Source: Bacteroidaceae bacterium | GTDB taxonomy: Bacteria > Bacteroidota > Bacteroidia > Bacteroidales > Bacteroidaceae | Assembly: GCA_902362595.1 (NCBI GenBank) | Contig: CABIXF010000005.1 | Coordinates: 62,001 to 126,000, forward strand | Length of the DNA: 64,000 nucleotides | Reading direction: 5' to 3' | In this document: piece by piece, positions 42,779 through 50,362 of the stretch | Numbering within the stretch: position 1 is the stretch's first letter | Layout: each line of letters opens with the position of its first letter | Notes under the pieces: generated by a model | The model's database searches: none | Told to the model about the DNA's origin: nothing | The model's input: only the letters and a program-made list of their open reading frames with translations | Position numbers and translations under genes: made by a program

Positions 42779-43831
42779 AGTGGAAAAAGCCTCATCATAG
42801 CTGACATAGCAGCAAGGCTGAATGAACCGTTGCTGGTGTTCCAACCTAACAAGGAAATACTTGAGCAGAACTTCGCAAAGTTGCAGACATATGGAATCTT
42901 TGATGCCGGATGCTATTCAGCCTCTGTAAAAAGAAAGGATATAAACAGGATTACTTTTGCTACTATCGGTAGCGTATATAATCACATGGAAGATTTCAAG
43001 CATTTCAAGTATATATTAATAGATGAATGCCATTTGGTTAATCCGTCACAGGGAATGTATTCAGATTTCTTCGCTGCAGCAGAGAGGCGTATAATCGGAC
43101 TTACTGCTACTCCATATAGATTGTGTAGTACGATGAACGGTTCGATGCTTAAATTTCTTACACGCACACGACCGAGAGTTTTCAGTGACGTAATCTATTA
43201 TTGTCAGGTCAGTGAACTACTTGCAAGAGGTTTTCTTACCAAACTGAAATATTACGACCTGACAAAAATAGAACTTGTGAATGTCAGAAGAAATTCAACC
43301 GGTGCGGACTTCGATGACGCGAGTCTTTCAAAGGAATTTGAACGTGTGGACCTGTATGGATACCTGATAAGCATGGTAAGAAGGCTGCTGGCTCCTAAGA
43401 GTGGAATACCGAGACGTGGAATACTGGTGTTCACGAGGTTTGTAAAGGAGGCTGAAATGCTAACCCATGAGATACCTTGTAGCGCTGTGGTCAGCGGAAC
43501 TACCCCTAAAAAGGAACGTGAACGGATTTTGGCAGACTTCAAGTCCGGAAAGATAAAGGTTGTTGCCAATTGCGGTGTACTCACTACAGGATTTGATTAT
43601 CCGGAGCTGGATACAATCGTTCTTTGCCGGCCTACGATGTCACTTGCATTGTACTACCAGATGGTAGGTCGTGTTATACGGCCATATCCAGGGAAGGAAG
43701 GATGGGTCGTTGATTTGTGCGGAAATATAAAGACTTTCGGTAAGGTGGAGGACTTGAGGATTGAGCAGCCGGAGAGAGGAAAGTGGATGGTCAAGACGAA
43801 CGGTAAACAATTAACCAATGTAATACTATAG
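41828..43831 (+). CDS. Intein (3' part) fused to SF2 DEAD/DEAH-family DNA helicase
   Basis: Residues 1-317 are intein (endonuclease and C-terminal splicing block). From Ser318 the helicase extein resumes: SGKSLIIADIA (Walker A), ILIDECHLVNP (DECH box), GLTATPYR (motif III), VANCGVLTTGFDYPELDTIV and YYQMVGRVIRPYPGK (motif VI). The extein is similar to the short phage helicases used in replication or recombination. The start shown here is not the true one: the real gene begins at 41635 and the two parts are separated by one extra A in an A8 run. If the shift is real, the helicase is made only by slippage. Confidence 0.8.
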   Translation: MTEKKRTVLELHRGIDKLYEIKPIKGKTFIVNGGHILSLYKTNEGKNHPSCMSRIDEISVEEYITKSNNYKHLHKLRRVKFVDFGNEEIKVFEPYFLGLYLGDGTSTNGISITSQRKEVEEYLYSFAAKHNVKVRKATKPDNLASSYCFSNIRVSRMTPNPIKLVLESLGLSGLTSAFKFIPMDYKTASKSDRLELLAGLLDTDSYYDKDRNMYEYCTKSERLADDIAFLCRSLGFYCGDKSIKIVNGETYYRMTITGELDIIPTKVKIRKGKPRLQKKSVLVTGFSVHYIGNGEYYGFTIDGNHLYCDGQFFIHHNSGKSLIIADIAARLNEPLLVFQPNKEILEQNFAKLQTYGIFDAGCYSASVKRKDINRITFATIGSVYNHMEDFKHFKYILIDECHLVNPSQGMYSDFFAAAERRIIGLTATPYRLCSTMNGSMLKFLTRTRPRVFSDVIYYCQVSELLARGFLTKLKYYDLTKIELVNVRRNSTGADFDDASLSKEFERVDLYGYLISMVRRLLAPKSGIPRRGILVFTRFVKEAEMLTHEIPCSAVVSGTTPKKERERILADFKSGKIKVVANCGVLTTGFDYPELDTIVLCRPTMSLALYYQMVGRVIRPYPGKEGWVVDLCGNIKTFGKVEDLRIEQPERGKWMVKTNGKQLTNVIL

Positions 43832-43834
43832 CCT

Positions 43835-44188
43835 ATGTATGTAATAAGAGGACAGATACCAAGTAAGAGTAACTGTTATAAGATAGTGAATGTAAATGGT
43901 CATGCAAAGCTGGCCAAACAGAAGGTTCTTACTGAATATGAAAAGAATTTCTATATTCAGTGTCCGGAACGTGGGAGGATGGTCAAAGGATATTTCAAGC
44001 TGAAAGCCAAGATATATTATTCAAGTAACCGTCCGGATCTGGACAATTCTCTTAAGATTCTTCTTGACTGCCTGCAACAGACCAAGACGATTGATAATGA
44101 CAGATATTGTGTTCAAATAGACATTCAGAAATTCATCGACAAGAAGGAGCCACGGATTGAATATGAGGTAATGCCGATAGAGTTCTGA
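43835..44188 (+). CDS. RusA-family Holliday junction resolvase
   Basis: The 117-residue protein has the RusA pattern: IRGQIPSKSN at the N-terminus, NRPDLDNSLKILLDCLQQ with the catalytic aspartates near residues 68-70 and DNDRYCVQIDIQKF near 91. RusA cuts Holliday junctions in phage recombination. It lies 3 bp after the helicase. Confidence 0.85.
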   Translation: MYVIRGQIPSKSNCYKIVNVNGHAKLAKQKVLTEYEKNFYIQCPERGRMVKGYFKLKAKIYYSSNRPDLDNSLKILLDCLQQTKTIDNDRYCVQIDIQKFIDKKEPRIEYEVMPIEF

Positions 44189-44203
44189 AAGTAGGAGGTA
44201 CTT

Positions 44204-45118
44204 ATGGCCAGACCAAACAAACAGGGGATTGATTATTTCCCATTTGATGTTGATTTTTTCTCAGACATAAAAATCAGGAAGATTGCAAGGGCATGCGGTT
44301 CACAGGCTACTTCCATACTAATCTGCCTGCTGTGTAATATCTACAAGGATAAAGGGTATTACATTTTGTGGGATGAAGATTTGCCTTTTGTTATTGCTGA
44401 CACAGTTGGGGTTTCCGAGGGCGCTGTTAAGGAAGTTATATTGAAGGCTCTGCAAGTTGATTTTTTTGACCAGGACATATATAATAAGCATAACGTACTT
44501 ACCTCGTTAGGTATTCAGAAGCGATTCAAGTCCGCGGTTTACAAGAGGGAAAAGATTGAGTACATTGAAGAATATATGGTTTCCGATGTAAGAAAAATAG
44601 TTTCTGACATCAAAAACCAAGTTTCTGACGTCAGAAGTACACAAAGTAAAGTAAAGAAAAGTAGAGTAAAGAAAAGTAAAGAAAATGATAAAGAAATATC
44701 TCCTGAAGGAGATACAAAGAAAGACGAGCTTTCTTTGAAGCCTCATCCGCAAATAGAACATGTTGATTTTGTCAAATTGCAGGAATACTTCAATACTACT
44801 TTCAACGGTAAATTGTCAGTGGTCATGAACATGACCGAAGCAAGGCGCAAGGCTGTCAAGGCAAGAATAGCCCAGTACGACAAGGAAACTGTATTCACCG
44901 TATTGAAGAAGGTGGCTGCCAGTCCATTTCTTTTAGGGTGTAACGACAGAAACTGGAAGTGCGATTTTGACTGGATTTTCAAGGCTGGAAACTTCACTAA
45001 GATTTTGGAGGGTAATTATGACGAAAAACGAAATAACAATACGGCAGGAGGCAGAAAGGAATCAGTTAGCCGTCTTAAAGGCCTCGCCGAAGCAATACTT
45101 ACAGATTCTGAAACCTAA
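44204..45118 (+). CDS. DUF4373/Lin1244-type phage replication-associated protein
   Basis: The 304-residue protein starts with the domain found in Bacteroides and Firmicutes phage replication initiators (GIDYFPFDVDFFSDIKIRKIARACGSQATSILICLL). It has winged-helix features up to about residue 110, a basic K/S-rich linker (about 145-165) and a C-terminal DnaD-like helical region with NRNWKCDFDWIFK-type ending (RNWKCDFDWIFKAGNFTKILEGNY). It probably loads the replicative machinery. It overlaps the next gene by 101 bp. Confidence 0.75.
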   Translation: MARPNKQGIDYFPFDVDFFSDIKIRKIARACGSQATSILICLLCNIYKDKGYYILWDEDLPFVIADTVGVSEGAVKEVILKALQVDFFDQDIYNKHNVLTSLGIQKRFKSAVYKREKIEYIEEYMVSDVRKIVSDIKNQVSDVRSTQSKVKKSRVKKSKENDKEISPEGDTKKDELSLKPHPQIEHVDFVKLQEYFNTTFNGKLSVVMNMTEARRKAVKARIAQYDKETVFTVLKKVAASPFLLGCNDRNWKCDFDWIFKAGNFTKILEGNYDEKRNNNTAGGRKESVSRLKGLAEAILTDSET

Positions 45119-45710
45119 GAGTATCGATGATGTTTTTGCATCCTCAGTGCCTGCACTTGTAACAGTTGCCATGGAATTCGGAGAAAACCATGCACGTGCA
45201 ATTGTCGTGATATTGCTGTCGGAGGTTGTGGATTTCTTCAATGCGTCAAATACAATGAATGATTCACAGGTAGCCATTACAACTGATTTAATTATCGAGG
45301 AATATCCGTATTTCAAGATTGATGATTTGAAGTTGGCTTTCCGAAATGCTATGAAGGGTAGATACGGAGAGATATATAATCGTCTGGATGGCTCTGTTAT
45401 CATGGGGTGGCTGAATCAATATAATCGTGAGAGATGCGCTAAGGCTGACGTAATATCGTACAATGAGCATAAGGTAAGGGTTCAGGAAGAATCTGGGTTG
45501 TATTATGATGATTACCGAAAACAATTAAAGGTTCTGGCATCACATGGAGACAAGAGTGCACAGGAAGCGCTCCGTAGATCTGATGATATACTTTCCTTCA
45601 TGAAAGAAAAGAAAATGGAGAAACAGAAAAAGATACTTGAAGAGTATGAGCGGAAACGTAACGAAATTCGAAATCAAGTTCAACAAAAAGGGGTACCTGA
45701 AAAAAGATGA
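45018..45710 (+). CDS. Helical phage protein, replication module
   Basis: The 230-residue, mostly helical protein has the segment KIDDLKLAFRNAMKGRYGEIYNRLDGSVIMGWLNQYNRER near residues 97-136. This is recurrent in Bacteroides phages next to the DUF4373-type initiator, but I cannot name a biochemical role. The C-terminus is a charged coiled coil. The start at 45018 (MTKNEITIRQEAERNQ) was preferred to one further upstream inside the initiator gene. Confidence 0.65.
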   Translation: MTKNEITIRQEAERNQLAVLKASPKQYLQILKPKSIDDVFASSVPALVTVAMEFGENHARAIVVILLSEVVDFFNASNTMNDSQVAITTDLIIEEYPYFKIDDLKLAFRNAMKGRYGEIYNRLDGSVIMGWLNQYNRERCAKADVISYNEHKVRVQEESGLYYDDYRKQLKVLASHGDKSAQEALRRSDDILSFMKEKKMEKQKKILEEYERKRNEIRNQVQQKGVPEKR

Positions 45711-45849
45711 AATATGCAATTTTTTTGGCTGGAATAATGTACATCTTACCGTTAACGGACATTGCATTGTGAGCGTAAGGTCAGATAAGATGGAAGCATT
45801 CGAAAAGACTGTAGAACGGCTTTTTATTTCAGTGATAAAAAGGATGTAA
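45646..45849 (+). CDS. Small phage protein, hypothetical (67 aa)
   Basis: The 67-residue protein reads MSGNVTKFEIKFNKKGYLKK, with a beta strand pair and DKMEAFEKTVERLF helix after it. It overlaps the preceding gene by 65 bp in another frame. It ends right at the next promoter block, which supports a real gene boundary. No family is recognised. Confidence 0.5.
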   Translation: MSGNVTKFEIKFNKKGYLKKDEICNFFGWNNVHLTVNGHCIVSVRSDKMEAFEKTVERLFISVIKRM

Positions 45850-45925
45850 AATGGCGAAGTTTCTGTTTGCAAAACTTGTCATTCTGAACTATCTTTACTG
45901 ATGTAATGAACTAAAAGTCAAACCA
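45848..45925 (+). promoter_or_regulatory. Phage promoter/operator block, copy 2
   Basis: It has the same AAGTTT-N9-AAACTT palindrome, a TTTG element (45866-45869), a 20-bp spacer, TATCTTTA (45890-45897) and the leader motif (45910-45924) as copy 1. It precedes the ParB-like gene. Confidence 0.75.
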
Positions 45926-45940
45926 ATAAATAATAAAATT

Positions 45941-47599
45941 ATGGCAGAAATTAAAAATCTACCGGTGAGTTTAATTCAAACGTCACCTAGAAATCCTCGT
46001 AAAACATTCGATGAGGAAAAGTTAAAGGAACTTGCACAGAACATTGAAGAACAGGGACTGCTGCAGCCTATCACAGTAAGAGTAATCAAGGAAGGTGATT
46101 CTGTAATAGATGAAGATACTGGAGAAGTTATCAATTCGGAATCTAAGTATGAGATTGTATGCGGTGAGCGACGTTTCCGAGCATGGAATATGCTTGCAAA
46201 AAAATCCGACAAGTATAATGAAATACCGTGCATAGTCAGGGAAATGACTGACGAACAGGCTTTCGACGCTATGATAACTGAGAATTTGCAGCGGCAGGAT
46301 GTCGATCCGGTTGAAGAAGCGATAGCATTTTCCCTGCTTCTAGAAAATGGCAATTCAGTTGATGATATAGCTTTGCGATTTGGAAAGTCTACCAGATTCG
46401 TGCAGGACAGGGTAAAGCTGAAAGGACTTATTCCTGAGCTTATCGAGATGCTAAGAGAAGACCTCATTCCTATCTCCGGCGCCATGTTGCTTGCCAAACT
46501 CGATGTAGACGCTCAGAAGGAATTCTATAACGAAGAAGTGAATGGTGAGGATGGAGTAACCTTGTCAGATATTAAGGATTATATTGATGACCTGTTTTGT
46601 GTCATTGATAAGGCACAGTTTTTTTCTGAGGATAATTTCAGTGATTCGATTCCATCATGCTCTAGCTGCATCAATAACACTGCCAATCATGGGTGCCTGT
46701 TCTACGAAATGAAAGGTAAGGAGCAGAAGTGCATTAATCGTGAATGTTTCTCCAGGAAGCAGCAGGAATATGTCAAATACCGTGTGATGAAGGAGGCTGA
46801 AAATCTCGTCAAGAAGGGTGAGCCTCTGACATTCGGAAAATCTGTCATCGTAATCGAACCTCCTCGGTCATGGGATACTGAGAGTGAGAAACAGAGAAAG
46901 GAAGATACGATTAAGATGTATAACGATATGGGATTTGAAGTCGTATATAGTAGTGTATTCGACCATCCGTGCTTTTATTCTGAATCTGATGAAAGGATTG
47001 CAGAGAAACTTGAAAATAATGAGGTATATAGATGCATAGAGGTTCTAGGTTACAGCAGACCGGAATTCAAGGTGTCATTTTATTATCTCAAGAAATCTTC
47101 ATCTGTCAAAGGTGCTTGTAATGTTTCCAATCAGATTGAGGCTGAGAATATCAGACAGAAGATAAAGAGAAATGGGGAGCTGATGGTGGAGAAGAAAACT
47201 GAAACCATGCGTAAATGGGCGGATGACATGGATGATTATACGAGCAAATCTGATGGAATGTCACCGAACGAGCAGATTATATTCGATGTGTTGGTAATGA
47301 AGGGTTGTGGATACCTGTTTCAAAAATCAATAGGGCTGAATATAAATAAGATTGATATTGTGCAATATGTTACAGATAATGCTAAGGAAAGGAACAAATG
47401 GTACAGAGAGTTTATTCGTGCAAAATTATCTGAAGCTGCTGTGATGTATGATAGTGATTTGAAGAAATTACAGGATATGCTTTTCAGCGAGCAGTATCCT
47501 GAAAGATACAACGAGATGACTTCAAAACTCACAAGTTCATACGCTAAAAAGGAAGAAAATCTGAATGAGAAACTTAAGGAACTTGTCGGTGAACAGTAA
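45941..47599 (+). CDS. ParB/RepB/Spo0J-family protein (long phage form)
   Basis: The 552-residue protein has the ParB N-terminal domain (about residues 1-115): IQTSPRNPRKTFDEEKLKELAQNIEEQGLLQPITVR, CGERRFRAW and TENLQRQDVDPVEEA. The HTH follows (FGKSTRFVQDRVKLKGL), then a long C-terminal region with cysteine pairs near 243-266 (CSSCIN, CLFYEMKGKEQKCINREC). ParB-like proteins bind DNA and CTP. A phage homologue without an adjacent ParA probably acts in regulation or DNA metabolism rather than segregation. It has its own promoter block. Confidence 0.82.
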   Translation: MAEIKNLPVSLIQTSPRNPRKTFDEEKLKELAQNIEEQGLLQPITVRVIKEGDSVIDEDTGEVINSESKYEIVCGERRFRAWNMLAKKSDKYNEIPCIVREMTDEQAFDAMITENLQRQDVDPVEEAIAFSLLLENGNSVDDIALRFGKSTRFVQDRVKLKGLIPELIEMLREDLIPISGAMLLAKLDVDAQKEFYNEEVNGEDGVTLSDIKDYIDDLFCVIDKAQFFSEDNFSDSIPSCSSCINNTANHGCLFYEMKGKEQKCINRECFSRKQQEYVKYRVMKEAENLVKKGEPLTFGKSVIVIEPPRSWDTESEKQRKEDTIKMYNDMGFEVVYSSVFDHPCFYSESDERIAEKLENNEVYRCIEVLGYSRPEFKVSFYYLKKSSSVKGACNVSNQIEAENIRQKIKRNGELMVEKKTETMRKWADDMDDYTSKSDGMSPNEQIIFDVLVMKGCGYLFQKSIGLNINKIDIVQYVTDNAKERNKWYREFIRAKLSEAAVMYDSDLKKLQDMLFSEQYPERYNEMTSKLTSSYAKKEENLNEKLKELVGEQ

Positions 47600-47681
47600 T
47601 TGAATTAATGATATGGAAATGAATCATTCCCCTTGATAATAAAAGTTGATACATAGTCCGATAACAATAACTTAGATAATT

Positions 47682-47975
47682 ATGATTACATTAAACAGAT
47701 TGGCTAAAAGATGTTTTGAGATAGCGTTGAAGCGTAAAAAAATGACTGAAAGCACTTCTCCTAAGGCTGTAGTGCTGGCCATATCGTCGGAATGGAGGGA
47801 ACTTGCCGAGGCCGGGAAGGAGCGAAGCAATCATATTCCATCCTGGAGTGAGCGTGAGGAAGAAGCCGCAGATGTCATAATAGCTACACTTACATATCTT
47901 GAGAAGATAGGATGCAACGACATCGAGCAACTTTTGAAGGATAAAGTGGAGTTTAATTCGTACCGTACTAAGTGA
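47682..47975 (+). CDS. MazG-like nucleotide pyrophosphohydrolase
   Basis: The 97-residue all-alpha protein has the MazG-like metal-binding pattern EWRELAEAGKERS and SEREEEAADVIIATLTYLE (the EExxE and ExxD motifs), followed by LLKDKVEFNSYR. It should hydrolyse (d)NTPs or an alarmone to the monophosphate. Phage MazG homologues adjust the host nucleotide pool. In this phage it lies near genes for predicted base modification and could remove competing dNTPs, which is inference. Confidence 0.75.
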   Translation: MITLNRLAKRCFEIALKRKKMTESTSPKAVVLAISSEWRELAEAGKERSNHIPSWSEREEEAADVIIATLTYLEKIGCNDIEQLLKDKVEFNSYRTK

Positions 47976-48031
47976 TGTTCCGGCTATTATGTGATGTTGA
48001 TTATTAGTGTTGTTGATTAAATAGTTGGTAT

Positions 48032-48697
48032 ATGACAGAATTTGAATTTCAGACAATCCAGACAAGTCTGCTGGATTTCAACAAGGGCCAGCTTGATGGC
48101 CTGCCGAAGAATCCCCGGTTCTTCAGGGATTACCGTTATGACGCTATGAAGAAAAGCATAGAGGACAGTCCTGAGATGCTTAATCTTCGTGAACTAATTG
48201 TCTATCCTGTAGGAGAAAGATACATTGTAGTGTGCGGTAATTTAAGACTTAGGGCCTGCAAGGAACTTGGGTACAAGGAACTTCCTTGCAAGGTTCTAAA
48301 TCCTGAGACTCCTGTAAAGAAGCTGCGTGAATATGCGACAAAGGATAACGTGTCATTCGGTGAGAATGATATGGACGTGATGATGAACGACTGGGATAAG
48401 TCTGAACTTCAGGAATGGGGGATTGAGTTTGCTCCGGAGCCTGAAAAGGATGAATTCAAGGAGCGTTTCGAAGCCATAACGGATGAAACTGCCGTCTATC
48501 CACTTATACCCAAGTATGATGAGAAGTACGAGCTATTTATTGTCATGTCTTCTAACGAAGTGGACAGCAACTGGCTGCGTGAAGCACTTGACATGCAGCA
48601 CATGCAGAGTTACAAGACCGGTAAAGTGAGCAAAAGCAATGTAGTTGATATTAAGGATGTACGCCATGCAATTGAGAATCGTAATACCAAGTCATAA
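48032..48697 (+). CDS. ParB-N domain protein associated with the glycosyltransferase
   Basis: The 221-residue protein has a ParB/Srx-like N-terminal domain: ELIVYPVGERYIVVCGNLRLRACKELGYKELPCKVLNPETP near residues 60-100, then a helical region. Such phage proteins often precede DNA methyltransferase or DNA-modification genes. Here the gene overlaps the glycosyltransferase gene by 32 bp. It may target or regulate the modification enzyme (inference). Confidence 0.75.
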   Translation: MTEFEFQTIQTSLLDFNKGQLDGLPKNPRFFRDYRYDAMKKSIEDSPEMLNLRELIVYPVGERYIVVCGNLRLRACKELGYKELPCKVLNPETPVKKLREYATKDNVSFGENDMDVMMNDWDKSELQEWGIEFAPEPEKDEFKERFEAITDETAVYPLIPKYDEKYELFIVMSSNEVDSNWLREALDMQHMQSYKTGKVSKSNVVDIKDVRHAIENRNTKS

Positions 48698-49418
48698 GAG
48701 ACACGACAGGGTGTTCGCAAAAAAGCTGGTGAACGACCCGATAATCTGCGTTGCTGAGAGCCAGGCAGACGTGTACAGACAGTTCAATCCAGACTGTGAG
48801 ATAGTCACCCATCCGGACGATGTTGTCGGCCTCATCCCCAAACGCAACTGGATGGCGAAGCATTTCAGGAACCTGTTCATGCTGGACGATGATGTCCATG
48901 CTTGCAAATCTATTTACGTCGAAAAAGGAGAACCTTCGAGAATCAAGGATAAGGACGAGATAACTCGTATAATTTTCAATCTTGCCGAGATGGCTGAGAT
49001 GATGGATGTGCATCTTTTCGGGTTTACCGCACGCATATCTCCGGTCATGTACGATGAAACTGCATTCCTTTCGTTGTCCAAGATGATAACCGGATGTTCT
49101 TATGGAGTGTTTTACAACAAGAACACATGGTGGAATGAAGAGCTCAGGCTTAAGGAGGATTTCTGGATTTCCTGTTACATGAAGTACAAGGAAAGAAGGA
49201 TACTTACTGACCTTAGATACAACTTCGAGCAGAAATCCACCTTCGTCAATTCAGGAGGTCTTGCCGCATTCCGGAACCAGGCAGAGGAGCAGCGTTCAAT
49301 AATGCTTATCAAGAAGCATTTCGGAGACAGCATTAATCTGAAGGGAAGTACCAATAACGGTAAGGACAAAACAAAGCAGCTTGTTAAGTACAATATAACT
49401 TGCAAGTTCAAGTTTTGA
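48666..49418 (+). CDS. TET-associated-type glycosyltransferase (predicted DNA base glycosyltransferase)
   Basis: The 250-residue protein has a GT-A-like fold: MQLRIVIPSHKRHDRVFAKK, ICVAESQADVYRQFNPDCEIV, LIPKRNWMAKHF and the nucleotide-sugar metal motif LFMLDDDV near residue 75. It then has TGCSYGVFYNK and an acid LKEDFWISCYM. This pattern matches the TAGT group described in phages, which is predicted to glycosylate hydroxylated DNA bases. No TET/JBP oxygenase or hydroxymethylase is seen in the window. The start at 48666 was chosen because it gives the usual short N-terminus. Confidence 0.75.
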   Translation: MQLRIVIPSHKRHDRVFAKKLVNDPIICVAESQADVYRQFNPDCEIVTHPDDVVGLIPKRNWMAKHFRNLFMLDDDVHACKSIYVEKGEPSRIKDKDEITRIIFNLAEMAEMMDVHLFGFTARISPVMYDETAFLSLSKMITGCSYGVFYNKNTWWNEELRLKEDFWISCYMKYKERRILTDLRYNFEQKSTFVNSGGLAAFRNQAEEQRSIMLIKKHFGDSINLKGSTNNGKDKTKQLVKYNITCKFKF

Positions 49419-49428
49419 AAATGGCGTA

Positions 49429-49500
49429 AAAATGGCGAAGTTTCTGTTTGCAAAACTTGTCATTCTGTATTAATTTTACTGATGTAAGATAATAAATGTC
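49429..49500 (+). promoter_or_regulatory. Phage promoter/operator block, copy 3
   Basis: It keeps the AAGTTT-N9-AAACTT palindrome and TTTG element with a -7-like TAATTTTA (49471-49478). The leader part has diverged and the ACTAAAAGTCAAACC motif is only partly kept. It starts the transcript with the MgsA-C-like gene. Confidence 0.7.
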
Positions 49501-49508
49501 AATGATTT

Positions 49509-50039
49509 ATGATTATCAGAACTGTTAGAGGATATGATTTTTTTGAGGTGTCGTCAGCGATGCAGAAGGCTATAAGACGGGCTGACACTGCTGTTGCCGG
49601 ATATTTTGCCTTGGAACTGTGGACAAGCGGTTACAGGGATTATGTCTGGAAGCGTTTATATACGATTTCCGCTGAAGATTGCTATGGACTTATTACGTCT
49701 GAAATTGAAGCATTGTGGCAAGGACACGAACTTGTCAACAAGTCCTCAAAGGAGCCAAAAGGTAGAATATTTGTCAGCAAGGCAGTAATACTTCTGTGCT
49801 ATTGTCGTAAATGCAGGGATGCAGATCACCTTCAGAACTTCATTTACGATAAGAATATGATTAATGCAGACGAATGGCTGGAAGATGTAAGGAGAAATCC
49901 TATTCCCATTCCTCCATATACATTCGATGTGCATACCAGAAGAGGCAAAAAGATGGGACGAACAAAAGAGGAATTCTTCCGTGAAGAATACGAAGCACTT
50001 AATCCTCGCGAAAGGGGCCTTTTTGATGGTGTTGTATGA
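49509..50039 (+). CDS. Stand-alone MgsA/RarA C-terminal-domain-like protein
   Basis: The 176-residue helical protein resembles the C-terminal clamp-loader-like part of MgsA/RarA without the AAA+ domain: EVSSAMQKAIRRADTAVAGYFALELW and KRLYTISAEDCYGLI. It ends with IPPYTFDVHTRRGKKMGRTKEEFFREE, the tail seen in RarA-like proteins. The host RarA acts at stalled forks. A phage copy of only the tetramerisation or binding part might redirect host RarA or SSB (inference). Confidence 0.7.
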   Translation: MIIRTVRGYDFFEVSSAMQKAIRRADTAVAGYFALELWTSGYRDYVWKRLYTISAEDCYGLITSEIEALWQGHELVNKSSKEPKGRIFVSKAVILLCYCRKCRDADHLQNFIYDKNMINADEWLEDVRRNPIPIPPYTFDVHTRRGKKMGRTKEEFFREEYEALNPRERGLFDGVV

Positions 50040-50041
50040 TA

Positions 50042-50067
50042 ATATGCCACGCATTGTCGTGGCATAT
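50042..50067. other. Perfect 10-bp hairpin upstream of a leader motif
   Basis: ATATGCCACG pairs with CGTGGCATAT with a 6-nt loop, immediately after a stop codon and 3 bp before the leader motif at 50071. There is no T tract, so it is not an ordinary terminator. Confidence 0.6.
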
Positions 50068-50070
50068 ATT

Positions 50071-50085
50071 ACTAAAAGTCAAACC
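50071..50085 (+). promoter_or_regulatory. Conserved leader motif, copy 4
   Basis: ACTAAAAGTCAAACC lies 15 bp before the ATG at 50101, with no promoter block in front. This shows that the motif is separable from the promoter. Confidence 0.55.
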
Positions 50086-50100
50086 GAAAAAATTAGAATT

Positions 50101-50361
50101 ATGGAAAAAGATGTTTATGGCCAAGAGAATCTTAATGGCTGTGTTGAAGAGGGGTCAAAGAAAGTTGACCTTGAAAAAAATCCAAAAGGAACAGAACTTA
50201 AAGTTGCTCACCAGCGGGAGATTGAGAAGCATGGAAAGTATGTGGCTGTCCCCGGTGACAAGACACGGACGCGAATCTTCGTCCGCAACGGTGAGAACGT
50301 GGAAAAGAAGATAGCCGCTTATCTTGATAGGATAAACAACAGACCTCAAAGATGGAACTGA
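50101..50361 (+). CDS. Small phage protein upstream of the DNA methyltransferase
   Basis: The 86-residue basic and polar protein (KVAHQREIEKHGKYVAVPGD, KTRTRIFVRNGENVEKKIAAYL) is likely a small beta-alpha fold. The gene ends 1 bp before the methyltransferase start. The function is unknown. Confidence 0.65.
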   Translation: MEKDVYGQENLNGCVEEGSKKVDLEKNPKGTELKVAHQREIEKHGKYVAVPGDKTRTRIFVRNGENVEKKIAAYLDRINNRPQRWN

Positions 50362-50362
50362 T

